Below are positions 33,701-42,235 of a stretch of 57,926 nt of DNA, piece after piece; position 1 is the first letter of the stretch; each line of letters starts with the position of its first letter. Under the pieces are notes generated by a model. That model had not been told where the DNA came from. It saw only the letters and a program-made list of their open reading frames with translations, and ran no database searches. The DNA is from Streptomyces muensis (GTDB lineage Bacteria > Actinomycetota > Actinomycetes > Streptomycetales > Streptomycetaceae). The stretch is taken from contig NZ_JAKEIP010000029.1 in assembly GCF_021474425.1 (NCBI RefSeq), forward strand, positions 1 to 57,926, read 5' to 3'. Made by a program: the position numbers and the translations under genes.

Positions 33701-36700
33701 TCAGCGTCCGGGACCCAGCAGCGTGAGCACGGCCTCGCGCAGCGCCTCCCGGTCCAGGGCGGCGTACGTGGCCACCGCGTCCTGGTACGTCGCCTTGTCG
33801 GCGTTCATGGCGGCCTCGCGGGAGAGGGCCGAGGACATGGTGGGCTGGAAGTTGCGCAGGGCGCGGTAGCGGTCGGCGAGCACGAGCAGCCGTACGCCCC
33901 GTTCCGTGGCGCCTGAGGCCAGGTCGGCCGTCCCGAGCGCGAGCAGCAGCGCCCCGCAGACCGGGAAGTCCACGGTCACCCGGTGCGGGGCGGCCTTCGG
34001 GCGGGTCAGCAGAGCGGTCAGCCGGTCCGGGAGGGCCGTGGCGATGCGCTCGACGAGGTCGAGGCGGCCGTGCCGGGCGTGGGCGGTCACGGCGACGGCC
34101 TGGAGTTCCAGCACCCAGGGTTCCATGGGGAGTTCGTCGCCGAAGACGGGGCTCGCGCCGCGCTCCAGCCGGTCGACGGCGCGGCGCCACAGCCCAAGGC
34201 CGGTCTCGACGTCACCGCGGGCGAGGGCGATCTCGGCGCGGGCGCCCAGGTCGGGGGTGAAGGCGTCGGAGCCGGTGCCCTCGGGCTGGTGCCGCAGGGC
34301 CTCTTCGAGCCAGTGCTCGGCCGCGTCGAGGTCCCCGGTCTGGAGGTTGGCGAGCATCATGCCCCAGCGCAGCCCGATCGGGTCGCCCCACTCGCCGTAT
34401 CCCTCCAGCGCCTCCAGCGCGGACCGCACATGGACGATCGCCTCCGCGCCCCGTTCCGTCTGCAGGCACAGCTCGGCGACGCGGGAGGCGGGCCAGAACC
34501 TGAGCAGGGGGATGTCCTGGCCGGCGAGTGCGGTGACCATCCGGCGGGCGGCGTCGAGGGCCCGTTCCGGCTGGTGCTCGCTCTGCCAGACATAGCTGGC
34601 CGCGCAGTTGGCGACGCCGGCGAGCAGCGGGGCGTCGCTGTCGCACAGGCCCTCAAGGGCGTCGAGGTCCCCGAGCACCTCGGGCAGCGCGCACAGCACG
34701 GTCGCGACGGCGCGGACCAGCGTGTCCGGTGGGGCGGGCGGCAGCCGTCGCAGGGTGACGAGGGTGCGGACGGCGCCGGGGCCGACGCCGAGGAAGATGT
34801 TGGCGGTGGCCAGCGCGGCGGCGGTGCGGGCCGGTTCGACGTGGTCGGGGCCGGGCCGGTAGTGGGAGAGGAGGTCGGCGGTGTCCTCGGTGAGGGCGAT
34901 GAGACGGGTGTAGTTGGCGTCGGTGGTCCACAGGCCGGCGAGTACGGCGGTGACCGGGGCGACGGTGTCGGCGTCCGCGCGGGCGAGCGCGATCCGCACG
35001 GCCTGGACGAGGTTGTCCTGCTCGGCGCGGATCAGCTGCCAGGAGGCGAGCGGGTCGGGTCCGAACGGTGCGTCGTGGTAGGTGCTGCCGAAGTCCCGCG
35101 CCCAGCTCAGGAACCGTTCCTCGACCGCCGCGTCCTCACCCGCCCGCTCGCGATGGGCGGCGGCGAACTCCCGCACCGTCTCCAGCATGCGGAAGCGGCT
35201 GCCGTACGCGGTGTCGGTCACCTTGAGCAGGGACTGGTCGACGAGGTCCGCCAGCACGTCCAGCGTGTCGTGGTCGTCGAGGAGGTCGGTGAGGACGTGC
35301 TCGGCCGCGGCGGCGGTGAAGCCGCCGGGGAAGACGGCGAGGGCGCGCAGCGCGGTCCGGCCGGCCGGTTCCAGCAGGTTCCAGCTCCAGTCGACGACGG
35401 CGTGCAGGGTGCGGTGGCGCCGCGGCGCGTCCCGGGGCCCGCCACGCAGCAGGGCGAACCGGTCGTCCAGGCGGCGGGCGATCTCGGCGACCGACATCAC
35501 CCGGACGCGGGCGGCGGCGAGCTCGGTGGCGAGCGGCAGTCCGTCGAGGCGGCGGCACAGGTCGGCCACGGCGTCGGCGGGTAGTTCGGCGTCGGGGCGG
35601 GCGGCGCGGGCGCGCTGTTCGAACAGCTCGACGGTCGTGGCCGGGTCCAGCTCCGGCAGCGGGTGGACGGTCTCGGAGGTCAGTCCGAGCGGGGCGCGGC
35701 TGGTGGTGAGGACGCTGATGTTCCTGGTCATCGACACCAGGGCCCGGACCAGGTCGGCGACGCCGGCGACGACCTGCTCGCAGTTGTCCAGGACGAGCAG
35801 CGCGGGGCCGGGCCCGAGGGCGCCGACGATGCCGGCGAGCGCGTCGGCGGACGGCCCGAAGCCTGCCGCGGTGGCGCGCAGGCTCTCGCCGATGCCGAGT
35901 GCCGAGGCGACCTCGCCGACGACGTCGTCGTCCTGCCGGACACCGGCGAGCGGCACCAGATGTACGACCCGGTGCTCGGCCTCACGGGCGACGGCACTGG
36001 CGAGCCGCGTCTTGCCGAGGCCGCCCGGGCCGACGACGGACGTGACCCGGGAGCTGTGGATGAGCCGGGTGACGGCGGCGACGTCGGCCTCCCGCCCGAG
36101 CAGCGGGTTGGGTTCGTGCGGCACCCCGCGCCGCACCACCGGAGCCTGCCCGCGCAACAGCTCCTGGTGCAGCTCCTGCAGCGCCGGACCGGGATCGGTG
36201 CCGAGTTCGTCGCGCAGCCGGCGCCGGTAGGTGTCGTACGTCGCCAGCGCGACGGCCGCTCCGGCGGTACCGGACTGGCAGCGCATCAGCTCCAGGAGCA
36301 GTTCCTCGTCGAGCGGATGCGTGGCCAGCAGCTCTCCGAGTGGCCCGGCCGCCTCCTCGCGGCGTCCCGCGCGGGCCAGTGACAGTGCGCGCAGCCGCGT
36401 CAACGCCAGGTGTGCGGCGCCCAGTTCGAGCCGCAGGTCCACCAGGGGGTCGCCGAGGACGACGCCCTCCACGGGGCCGCCGTCCCACAGCGCGAGACCC
36501 GCCTCGGCCTCGGCGACGGCGCCGTGGTGGTCGCCGGCCCGTGCCTTCTCCGCGCTCGCGTCGGCGTGCAGTTGGACGGCCCAGGCGTCGACCTGGTCCT
36601 CGCGCAGGGCGATGCGGTAGCCGGTGGGGGTGCTGGCGATGACCTCGCCGCCCAGCAGGGAGCGGGCCCGCGACACCAGGATCTGCAACGCCTTGGTCGG

Positions 36701-36865
36701 GTTCTCGGGCTGCTCGTCCGGCCACAGCCCCTCCACGAGCCGTCCGGTGCCGCATCCGGCTCGCGGCTCCCCGGCGAGCAGCGCGAGCAGCCCGCGCAGC
36801 CGGGGCGCGGTGATCTCCTTGCCCCGGTGGGAGACGGACGTCAACAGCGTCAGCTCGATGGTCAC
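33701..36865 (-). CDS. AfsR/SARP-family transcriptional activator with NB-ARC-type ATPase
   Basis: A 1054-residue cytoplasmic regulator. Order: OmpR-type winged helix (about 5-88, PRLRGLLALLA, NPTKALQILVSRARSLLG), bacterial transcriptional activation domain (about 95-240), STAND/NB-ARC ATPase (about 250-540, Walker A GPGGLGKT at 279-286, Walker B LLVLDNCEQ), then helical repeats of TPR type to the end. Such proteins activate secondary-metabolite genes and integrate signals through the ATPase. GTG 36865 places the winged helix at the N-terminus and lies six bases after a TACGCT box, so the mRNA is probably leaderless. Likely targets include the divergent DUF779 gene and the convergent P450, but no biosynthetic cluster is visible here. 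Confidence 0.9.
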   Translation of the reverse strand: MTIELTLLTSVSHRGKEITAPRLRGLLALLAGEPRAGCGTGRLVEGLWPDEQPENPTKALQILVSRARSLLGGEVIASTPTGYRIALREDQVDAWAVQLHADASAEKARAGDHHGAVAEAEAGLALWDGGPVEGVVLGDPLVDLRLELGAAHLALTRLRALSLARAGRREEAAGPLGELLATHPLDEELLLELMRCQSGTAGAAVALATYDTYRRRLRDELGTDPGPALQELHQELLRGQAPVVRRGVPHEPNPLLGREADVAAVTRLIHSSRVTSVVGPGGLGKTRLASAVAREAEHRVVHLVPLAGVRQDDDVVGEVASALGIGESLRATAAGFGPSADALAGIVGALGPGPALLVLDNCEQVVAGVADLVRALVSMTRNISVLTTSRAPLGLTSETVHPLPELDPATTVELFEQRARAARPDAELPADAVADLCRRLDGLPLATELAAARVRVMSVAEIARRLDDRFALLRGGPRDAPRRHRTLHAVVDWSWNLLEPAGRTALRALAVFPGGFTAAAAEHVLTDLLDDHDTLDVLADLVDQSLLKVTDTAYGSRFRMLETVREFAAAHRERAGEDAAVEERFLSWARDFGSTYHDAPFGPDPLASWQLIRAEQDNLVQAVRIALARADADTVAPVTAVLAGLWTTDANYTRLIALTEDTADLLSHYRPGPDHVEPARTAAALATANIFLGVGPGAVRTLVTLRRLPPAPPDTLVRAVATVLCALPEVLGDLDALEGLCDSDAPLLAGVANCAASYVWQSEHQPERALDAARRMVTALAGQDIPLLRFWPASRVAELCLQTERGAEAIVHVRSALEALEGYGEWGDPIGLRWGMMLANLQTGDLDAAEHWLEEALRHQPEGTGSDAFTPDLGARAEIALARGDVETGLGLWRRAVDRLERGASPVFGDELPMEPWVLELQAVAVTAHARHGRLDLVERIATALPDRLTALLTRPKAAPHRVTVDFPVCGALLLALGTADLASGATERGVRLLVLADRYRALRNFQPTMSSALSREAAMNADKATYQDAVATYAALDREALREAVLTLLGPGR

Positions 36866-36871
36866 CCGTGC

Positions 36872-36913
36872 AGCGTAGTCAGAAGACCGGGTGCAACCCT
36901 CTCGCAACGTTGC
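36872..36913. promoter_or_regulatory. Divergent promoter region with 11-bp-spaced GCAAC repeats
   Basis: TACGCT on the minus strand (36877-36872) serves the SARP gene. GCAAC at 36893-36897 and again at 36904-36908 are exactly 11 bases apart, the usual spacing of SARP heptamer sites. The second copy forms the palindrome GCAACGTTGC (36904-36913). Only two repeats are convincing. Confidence 0.45.
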
Positions 36914-36932
36914 CCGTGCTGCCCTTGCTGCC

Positions 36933-37292
36933 ATGTATGAGGAGACCCCGCGCGTCGAACTCACCCCCGCGGCCGCCGACCTGCTGCGCCGTCTGCGCGC
37001 CACGCACGGCCCGCTGATGTTCCACCAGTCCGGCGGCTGCTGCGACGGCAGCGCGCCGATGTGCTACCCGGAGGGCGAGTTCCGCACCGGCGGCTCGGAC
37101 GTGCTGCTGGCGGAGCTCCAGGTCGAGGGGGTGGCGGAGCCGGTGACGTTCTGGATGTCGCGCAGTCAGTACGAGGCGTGGAGCCACACCCGGCTGATCG
37201 TCGACGTCGTCGAGGGCCGGGGCAGCGGCTTCTCGCTGGAGGCACCCGAGGGGGTACGTTTCCTCACCCGTTCTCGCGTAGTCGGCGCCTAG
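36933..37292 (+). CDS. DUF779 family protein
   Basis: A 119-residue protein with the DUF779 core: MFHQSGGCCDGSAPMCYP (about 29-46), a cysteine cluster probably used for metal binding, and a C-terminal GxGFSLEAPEGVRF strand region. Members are often encoded beside aldehyde dehydrogenases, where their role is not established; here the ALDH gene is 10 kb away. No Shine-Dalgarno precedes ATG 36933. It diverges from the SARP gene across 67 bases that hold the 11-bp-spaced repeats, so it may be a direct SARP target. Confidence 0.85.
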   Translation: MYEETPRVELTPAAADLLRRLRATHGPLMFHQSGGCCDGSAPMCYPEGEFRTGGSDVLLAELQVEGVAEPVTFWMSRSQYEAWSHTRLIVDVVEGRGSGFSLEAPEGVRFLTRSRVVGA

Positions 37293-37370
37293 CAACCCCG
37301 CAGGTCGTCGCGGTCTGGTGCACTTCCCCTGAGTGCTGGGAAATTTGACGGGACATCAGGGGGAGGAATC

Positions 37371-38606
37371 GTGACTCGTCGTCAGAAACGGTTCGGAGCC
37401 GCCAGAGCGGCCTTCACGCTGCTCACGGCACTCGGCGCGCTGGCCGGTGCGGCCCTGGTGGGGGCGGCACCGGCCGGCGCCGCGCAGGGCACACCGATCG
37501 CGCCCGGTGTCACGTACGAAGAGTTCGACATCCCGGCGGCGAAGGGCACGACGCACGCCCATGTCCTCACCGTCGACCTGCGCGATCCGCGCGTACGCCT
37601 CGATCTGCTGCACCCGGGCGCGGTGGCGGCCCGGGCCACCGTCTCGCGGCAGGCCACCGCGCAGGGCGCGGTCGCGGGCGTGAACGGCGACTTCTTCAAC
37701 ATCAGCGAGACCCAGCACCCGGGCGTCCAGGCGACCGGCGCGAGCGTGGGACCGGCCGTCGCGCGAGGCCGGGCACTGAAGGCGGCGGTGCCGAACGGCC
37801 AGCGTTTCGGGCCGGCGCTGCCGCCCGGCACGAGCACCGAGGACGTGTTCGGCGTGGGCGTCGACCGGCGGGCCCGGATGGACGGTCTGAGCCTCGCCGG
37901 CTCGATCCGCACCCCGCAGGGCTCGCTGCCACTGCGCGGACTCAACCAGTACGCGCTGCCGGTGGGCTCCATCGGGGCGTTCACCGCCGAGTGGGGCGAG
38001 GTCTCCCGGGTGCGCGCCACCTGCGGCACGGACACCGACCGGGCGGCCCCGTGCAGCACCGACACCTACGAGGTGACGGTCCGCCACGGCCGGGTCGTGT
38101 CGGCCGCCGACACTCCGGGGAGCGGGCCGATCGCCGCCGGCACGACCGTCCTGGTGGGCCGCGAGGCGGGGGCGCAGCAGTTGCGGAAGTTCTCCGCGGG
38201 CGAGCGGGTGGCGGTACGGCACCGGCTGGTGGCGGCGAAGTCACGCGTCCCGTTCCGCTTCGCCCTGGGCGGCTATCCGGTGCTCGACGACGGACAGCCG
38301 TTGCCCGGCCTCGACGACAGGGCCTCGGCGGTGCGCACGGCCGTGGGCATCGCGGATCACGGCCGGCGTCTGCTGCTGCTCGCGCTGGACGGCGGGCCCG
38401 AATACCGCACGGGTCTGACCATCGCGGAAGTGGCGTCCGTCATGCGGGAGTTGGGTTCGGCCGACGCCTTCAGTCTGGACGGCGGGGGTTCGTCGACGCT
38501 GGTCGCACGGGCGCCGGGAGCGGCGGCCGTCTCCGTACGGAACCACCCGTCCGACGGCGTGGAGCGCCCCGTGCCCAACGGCATCGGCGTCTTCTCCACC
38601 GGCTGA
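37371..38606 (+). CDS. Secreted phosphodiester glycosidase (NAGPA domain) family protein
   Basis: A 411-residue exported protein with a signal peptide (about 1-38, GAAQG). NAGPA-type features are GVNGDFFNIS (about 103-112), RTAVGI (about 322) and the terminal ADAFSLDGGGSSTLV motif (about 365-379). In the best-known member, a human enzyme, the domain uncovers mannose-6-phosphate by cleaving a GlcNAc phosphodiester; bacterial members are thought to act on cell-surface phosphodiesters. GTG 37371 has GGGGAGG upstream. It converges on a small membrane protein gene with three bases between stops. Confidence 0.87.
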   Translation: MTRRQKRFGAARAAFTLLTALGALAGAALVGAAPAGAAQGTPIAPGVTYEEFDIPAAKGTTHAHVLTVDLRDPRVRLDLLHPGAVAARATVSRQATAQGAVAGVNGDFFNISETQHPGVQATGASVGPAVARGRALKAAVPNGQRFGPALPPGTSTEDVFGVGVDRRARMDGLSLAGSIRTPQGSLPLRGLNQYALPVGSIGAFTAEWGEVSRVRATCGTDTDRAAPCSTDTYEVTVRHGRVVSAADTPGSGPIAAGTTVLVGREAGAQQLRKFSAGERVAVRHRLVAAKSRVPFRFALGGYPVLDDGQPLPGLDDRASAVRTAVGIADHGRRLLLLALDGGPEYRTGLTIAEVASVMRELGSADAFSLDGGGSSTLVARAPGAAAVSVRNHPSDGVERPVPNGIGVFSTG

Positions 38607-38609
38607 GTC

Positions 38610-38804
38610 TCACGGTCTGAGGCTGCTGACGATGTCCGCCGTGGCCGTCAGACCGCTGTTGATGGTGGGCGCCATGCTCGTGCTGGCCAGGTAGAAGCCG
38701 AGCAGCAAACACACCAGCGCATGGGTGATCTTCAGTCCGCCGTTGCGTACGAAGATCACCGCAAGGATGAACAGCAGCAGCACCACAGAGATGGAAATGG
38801 CCAT
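38610..38804 (-). CDS. Small conserved membrane protein (64 aa)
   Basis: A 64-residue protein with a long hydrophobic segment at the N-terminus (about residues 2-20), a short charged NGGLK loop, and a second hydrophobic part (about 28-44), then a Ser/Thr-rich tail. ATG 38804 has AGGAGG six bases upstream, so expression is well supported; a TTG two codons earlier is unlikely. I do not know a function. Possibly a small secreted or membrane-anchored protein conserved in Streptomyces. Confidence 0.65.
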   Translation of the reverse strand: MAISISVVLLLFILAVIFVRNGGLKITHALVCLLLGFYLASTSMAPTINSGLTATADIVSSLRP

Positions 38805-38928
38805 CGTCAACCTCCTCCGCCACGCCGCCTCGCCCGGTTCACGGCGTTCGGCCGTAAGTGTGGCGTAGCGGAGGGTTCGTCCGTGCGGCTGAGCCGTACT
38901 CCGAACGTGTGGTGTCCCGCGGCTGGCT

Positions 38929-39792
38929 CTAGGCCGTCCGGCGGGCGTCGAGGAAGGCCTCCAGACCGGCGAGGTCGTCGGTGTTGAGGAAGTCGACGTC
39001 GGCGTCCAGCAGTTCGCCCCAGAGTGCGTCGCGGGCGGGTCCGGCCACGTCCGGGGTGGCCCAGAAGCGCACCTTCTGGCCTCGGGAGTGCGCCGCCCGG
39101 ACGATGCCGCGCAGCTTGCGCCGCTCGGCGTCCGGGAAGGCGCCGACGCCGAGCCAGGTGAAGTTGAGCGTCCAGTTGTCGCTGATCAGCGGGACGAAGG
39201 AGGCCGGAGCCGAGCTGCCGAGATCGGCGAGGCGGCCGTCGTAGAAGGCGCGGCGGACGCTCTGGGCCTCCATCGGCGTACGGGCGGCGCGGTCACCGGA
39301 GATGACGGCGGTGACGGCGCCCGGGAACACCCGGCCGTGGGCGTAGGTCGTGAACAGGTGCTTGTAGCGCCTCAGATGCCTGTCGAGTTCCAGGTACGTC
39401 GATGCGCCCTCGGTCTTGATGTCGACGAGCAACTGGACCGGCTTGCGGTGTCCTCGGTACACGGACCCGTGGTTGGCCCTGACGCGGGCGGCGAGCGGGT
39501 CGAGGTAGAGGGACTCCAGGGTGCGGGTGGGGTCGAGGTCCTCGGGGTCGTGGGCGACCAGGAGTTGGTCGCCGACGAGGTAGATGTCGGCTTCGAGGCT
39601 GCCGAAGCGGTGGTCGAGGGCGTCGAGGAGGGGACGCGGATGCTCGTAGTCGTTGTGGGCGTGTGCCCGCCACAACGGGCGCGGGCCGTGCCCCCGTTCG
39701 CCCGCGAGCGCCTGGCCGGCGGGCAGGGCGACCGTGCCCGCGAGGGCGGCGCCGAGGGTGCTGAGGGCTCTGCGACGGGTGGTGAGGGCCAT
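38929..39792 (-). CDS. Secreted PLC/GDPD-like phosphodiesterase (AIM6-like)
   Basis: A 287-residue exported protein with a Tat-like signal (RRRALSTLGAALAG). The PLC-like phosphodiesterase TIM-barrel signature is present: HAHNDYEH (44-51) with His44/His46 region, E67 and D69 in SLEADIY, and H81-D82. The family acts on phosphoinositides or glycerophosphodiesters; this branch resembles AIM6-like proteins whose substrate is not known. ATG 39792 follows a GGGAGG. It lies downstream of the bidirectional terminator at 39918 and is transcribed toward the small membrane protein gene. Confidence 0.85.
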   Translation of the reverse strand: MALTTRRRALSTLGAALAGTVALPAGQALAGERGHGPRPLWRAHAHNDYEHPRPLLDALDHRFGSLEADIYLVGDQLLVAHDPEDLDPTRTLESLYLDPLAARVRANHGSVYRGHRKPVQLLVDIKTEGASTYLELDRHLRRYKHLFTTYAHGRVFPGAVTAVISGDRAARTPMEAQSVRRAFYDGRLADLGSSAPASFVPLISDNWTLNFTWLGVGAFPDAERRKLRGIVRAAHSRGQKVRFWATPDVAGPARDALWGELLDADVDFLNTDDLAGLEAFLDARRTA

Positions 39793-39917
39793 GCTCTGCC
39801 TCCCTGGTAGGGCCGGATGGGACCGCTGTGAGTATGCGATTCCGAAGGGCCCAAGCAGCAGGGCTGTGCGGTGAGTTGGCCGGACCGCCGTCGTCCGTTC
39901 ACTTCGCCCCGGGCGCG

Positions 39918-39960
39918 CACACGGAAAAGCCCGCCCCAGGTCGGGCGGGCTTTCCGTGTG
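39918..39960. terminator. Strong hairpin terminator of the acyl-CoA dehydrogenase operon
   Basis: CACACGGAAAAGCCCGCCC and the matching arm GGGCGGGCTTTCCGTGTG form a long stem with one bulged A, separated by about six loop bases. It lies 17 bases after the last stop of the minus-strand operon and has A/T runs inside both arms, so it could act in both directions. Confidence 0.85.
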
Positions 39961-39977
39961 CTTCGCTCAGGTGTACG

Positions 39978-41057
39978 TCAGGGAGCCTGGAGGTCGACCA
40001 GTTCGGCCAGCGCGGCGCGGTGGGCGCCCGCCGTGCCGTAGGCGATGGAGTCGGCCTTGGCCCGCTTCAGGTACAGATGGGCGGGGTGCTCCCAGGTCAT
40101 CCCGATACCGCCGTGCAGCTGCACGGCCTCCTCGGCGGCGTGCACCGCGACGGACGCCGCGTAGGACTGGGCGACGGCGACCGCCACGTCGGCGTCCTCG
40201 CCGGTCGCCAGCGCGTCGGCGGCGTTACGCGCGGCCGCGCGCAGGTTCACGACCTCCAGCCACAGCTGGGCGAGCCGGTGCTTGAGCGCCTGGAAGCCAC
40301 CGACCGGACGGTTGAACTGCTTGCGGTCCTTCAGATAGCGGACCGTCTCCGACAGCGCCCAGTCGGCGAGCCCGAGTTGCTCGGAGGCGAGCAGCCCGGC
40401 CCCGGCGCGCAGGGCCCGTCGCACGGCGGGTTCGGCGTCGCCGAGCAGCCGCCCGGGCGCCCCGTCCAGGGTGACCGTGGCCACGGGCCGGGTCAGGTCC
40501 AGGGACGCCTGCGGGGTCACGGTCACCGCGTCGGCGTCCACCGCGTACAGCCCGCCGTCGTCCGCGGGAACGAGCAGTACATCGGCGGCGGCCGCGTCCG
40601 CGATACCGGTCAACTCCCCGTGCAGACGGCCGTCTTCGTGCCGTACGACCTTGTAGGCGCCGCCGGGACCGACGCTCAGGGCGACGGCGAGGGCACCGAT
40701 CTTCCGCCCGGTCGCCAGCTCGGCGAGCAGGCCCGCGTCGGTCGCGCAGGCGAGCAGGGCCTCGGTGGCCACGACGGCACTGGTCAGATACGGCACCGGA
40801 GCGACCGCGCGCCCCAGCTCCTCCAGCACGACGGCGACTTCGCGGTGCGTGGCGCCCTGGCCGCCCTTCTTCTCCGGGACCAGGAGCCCGGCCAGGCCCA
40901 TGCCGTCGGCGAGGGCCTTCCAGGCCGCCAGGTCGTGCGGGGCGTCCGACTCGGTGCGGGCGATGACGCCGGGCGCGTCGCAGTGGTCGGTGAGCAGGTC
41001 GCGTACGGCGGCTCGCAGCGCTTCCTCCTCCTCCTCCGAGTACAGCAGGTCGGTCAT
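39978..41057 (-). CDS. Acyl-CoA dehydrogenase subunit, likely partner of upstream ACAD
   Basis: A 359-residue acyl-CoA dehydrogenase that is shorter than the usual ~390 and starts with an N-terminal helical domain (YSEEEEEALRAAVRDLLTDH). The FAD domain motif LHGGIGMTWEHPAHLYLKRA lies near the end; the catalytic Glu loop (xxEGTSE) seen in the partner is absent. It overlaps the preceding ACAD gene by four bases. Paired non-identical ACADs with one flavin-binding partner form heterotetramers in mycobacterial sterol degradation (FadE28/29 type), and this pair may do likewise. Substrate is probably a branched or ring-derived acyl-CoA. Confidence 0.88.
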   Translation of the reverse strand: MTDLLYSEEEEEALRAAVRDLLTDHCDAPGVIARTESDAPHDLAAWKALADGMGLAGLLVPEKKGGQGATHREVAVVLEELGRAVAPVPYLTSAVVATEALLACATDAGLLAELATGRKIGALAVALSVGPGGAYKVVRHEDGRLHGELTGIADAAAADVLLVPADDGGLYAVDADAVTVTPQASLDLTRPVATVTLDGAPGRLLGDAEPAVRRALRAGAGLLASEQLGLADWALSETVRYLKDRKQFNRPVGGFQALKHRLAQLWLEVVNLRAAARNAADALATGEDADVAVAVAQSYAASVAVHAAEEAVQLHGGIGMTWEHPAHLYLKRAKADSIAYGTAGAHRAALAELVDLQAP

Positions 41058-42235
41058 CGGGCCAGGTCCTTCCAGGCGACGTCCTTGTCGGTGCGCGGCT
41101 CTGCGGGCAGGCCCAGGACGCGCTCGGCGACGATGTTCAGCAGGACCTCGCTGGTCCCGCCCTCGATGCTGTTGCCCTTGGAGCGCAGATAGCGGTAGCC
41201 GGCGTCGCGGCCGGTGAAGTCCACGAGCTCCGGGCGGCGCATGGTCCAGTCGTCGTACAACAGCCCTTCCTCGCCGCGCAGTTCGACCTCCAGGCCGCTG
41301 ATCTCCTGGTTCAGCCGGGCGAAGGCGAGCTTCATGCCGGCGCCCTCGGGGCCGGGCTGGCCGGCGACGAGCTGCTGGCGCAGCCGCTCGCCGGTGAGCC
41401 GGGCGACCTCGGACTCGACCCACAGCTTCAGCAGCCGCTGGTGCAGATCGTGGGTGCGCAGCTCCGGCCGTTCACGCCAGGTCTTGGAGATCGGGCCGAT
41501 CATGCCGCCCTCGCGGGGCAGTCGCATGCCGCCGATCGCGACGCGTTCGTTGTTCAGCGTGGTCTGCGCGACCCGCCAGCCGTCGCCGATCTCCCCGAGG
41601 CGCCGGGAGTCCGGGATGCGGACGTCGGTGAGGAAGACCTCGTTGAACTCGGCCTCACCGGTGATCTGCCGCAGCGGCCGGACCTCGACGCCCGGGTCGG
41701 TCATGTCGCAGAGGAAGTAGGTGATGCCCGCGTGCTTGGGCAGGTCCGGGTCGGTGCGGGCGATGAGGATGGCCCAGCGGGCGACGTGGGCGCTGGACGT
41801 CCACACCTTCTGCCCGTTGACGACCCAGTCGTCGGCCTCCCGTACGGCACGGGTGCCCAGCGCGGCCAGGTCGGACCCGGCGCCGGGCTCGCTGAAGAGC
41901 TGGCACCAGACCTCCTCGCCGGTCCACAGCGGCCGCAGATAGCGCCGCTTCTGCTCCTCGGTGCCGTACTGGAGGATCGTCGGGGCGGCCATGCCCAGGC
42001 CGATGCCGATCCGCCGGGGGTCGTTGTCGGGCGCGCCCGCGGCCTCCAGCTCGGCGTCCACGACGGCCTGCAGGGAGCGGGCCGCACCGAGTCCGCCGAG
42101 GCCCTCCGGGTAGTGCACCCATGCCAGTCCCGCGTCGAAGCGGGCGCGCAGGAAGTCCAGGCGGTCGGTGGCGGCCGGCGGATGCGCGGCCAGCAACTCC
42201 GCCGTACGGCGGCGCAGTTCGGCGGCGTCGGTCAT
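41054..42235 (-). CDS. Acyl-CoA dehydrogenase (catalytic partner)
   Basis: A 393-residue ACAD. Motifs include FSEPGAGSDLA (FAD/substrate loop, about residue 112-122), WVVNGQKVWTSSAHVARW, RLGEIGDGWRVA, and the C-terminal NSIEGGTSEVLLNIVAERVLGLP, which has a Glu-Gly-Gly-Thr-Ser-Glu element. The missing-Glu partner is encoded next. It overlaps the upstream quinone oxidoreductase gene by four bases (ATGA), and the following ACAD by four bases, so the three are translationally coupled. Likely role: alpha,beta-desaturation of an acyl-CoA. Confidence 0.9.
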   Translation of the reverse strand: MTDAAELRRRTAELLAAHPPAATDRLDFLRARFDAGLAWVHYPEGLGGLGAARSLQAVVDAELEAAGAPDNDPRRIGIGLGMAAPTILQYGTEEQKRRYLRPLWTGEEVWCQLFSEPGAGSDLAALGTRAVREADDWVVNGQKVWTSSAHVARWAILIARTDPDLPKHAGITYFLCDMTDPGVEVRPLRQITGEAEFNEVFLTDVRIPDSRRLGEIGDGWRVAQTTLNNERVAIGGMRLPREGGMIGPISKTWRERPELRTHDLHQRLLKLWVESEVARLTGERLRQQLVAGQPGPEGAGMKLAFARLNQEISGLEVELRGEEGLLYDDWTMRRPELVDFTGRDAGYRYLRSKGNSIEGGTSEVLLNIVAERVLGLPAEPRTDKDVAWKDLAR

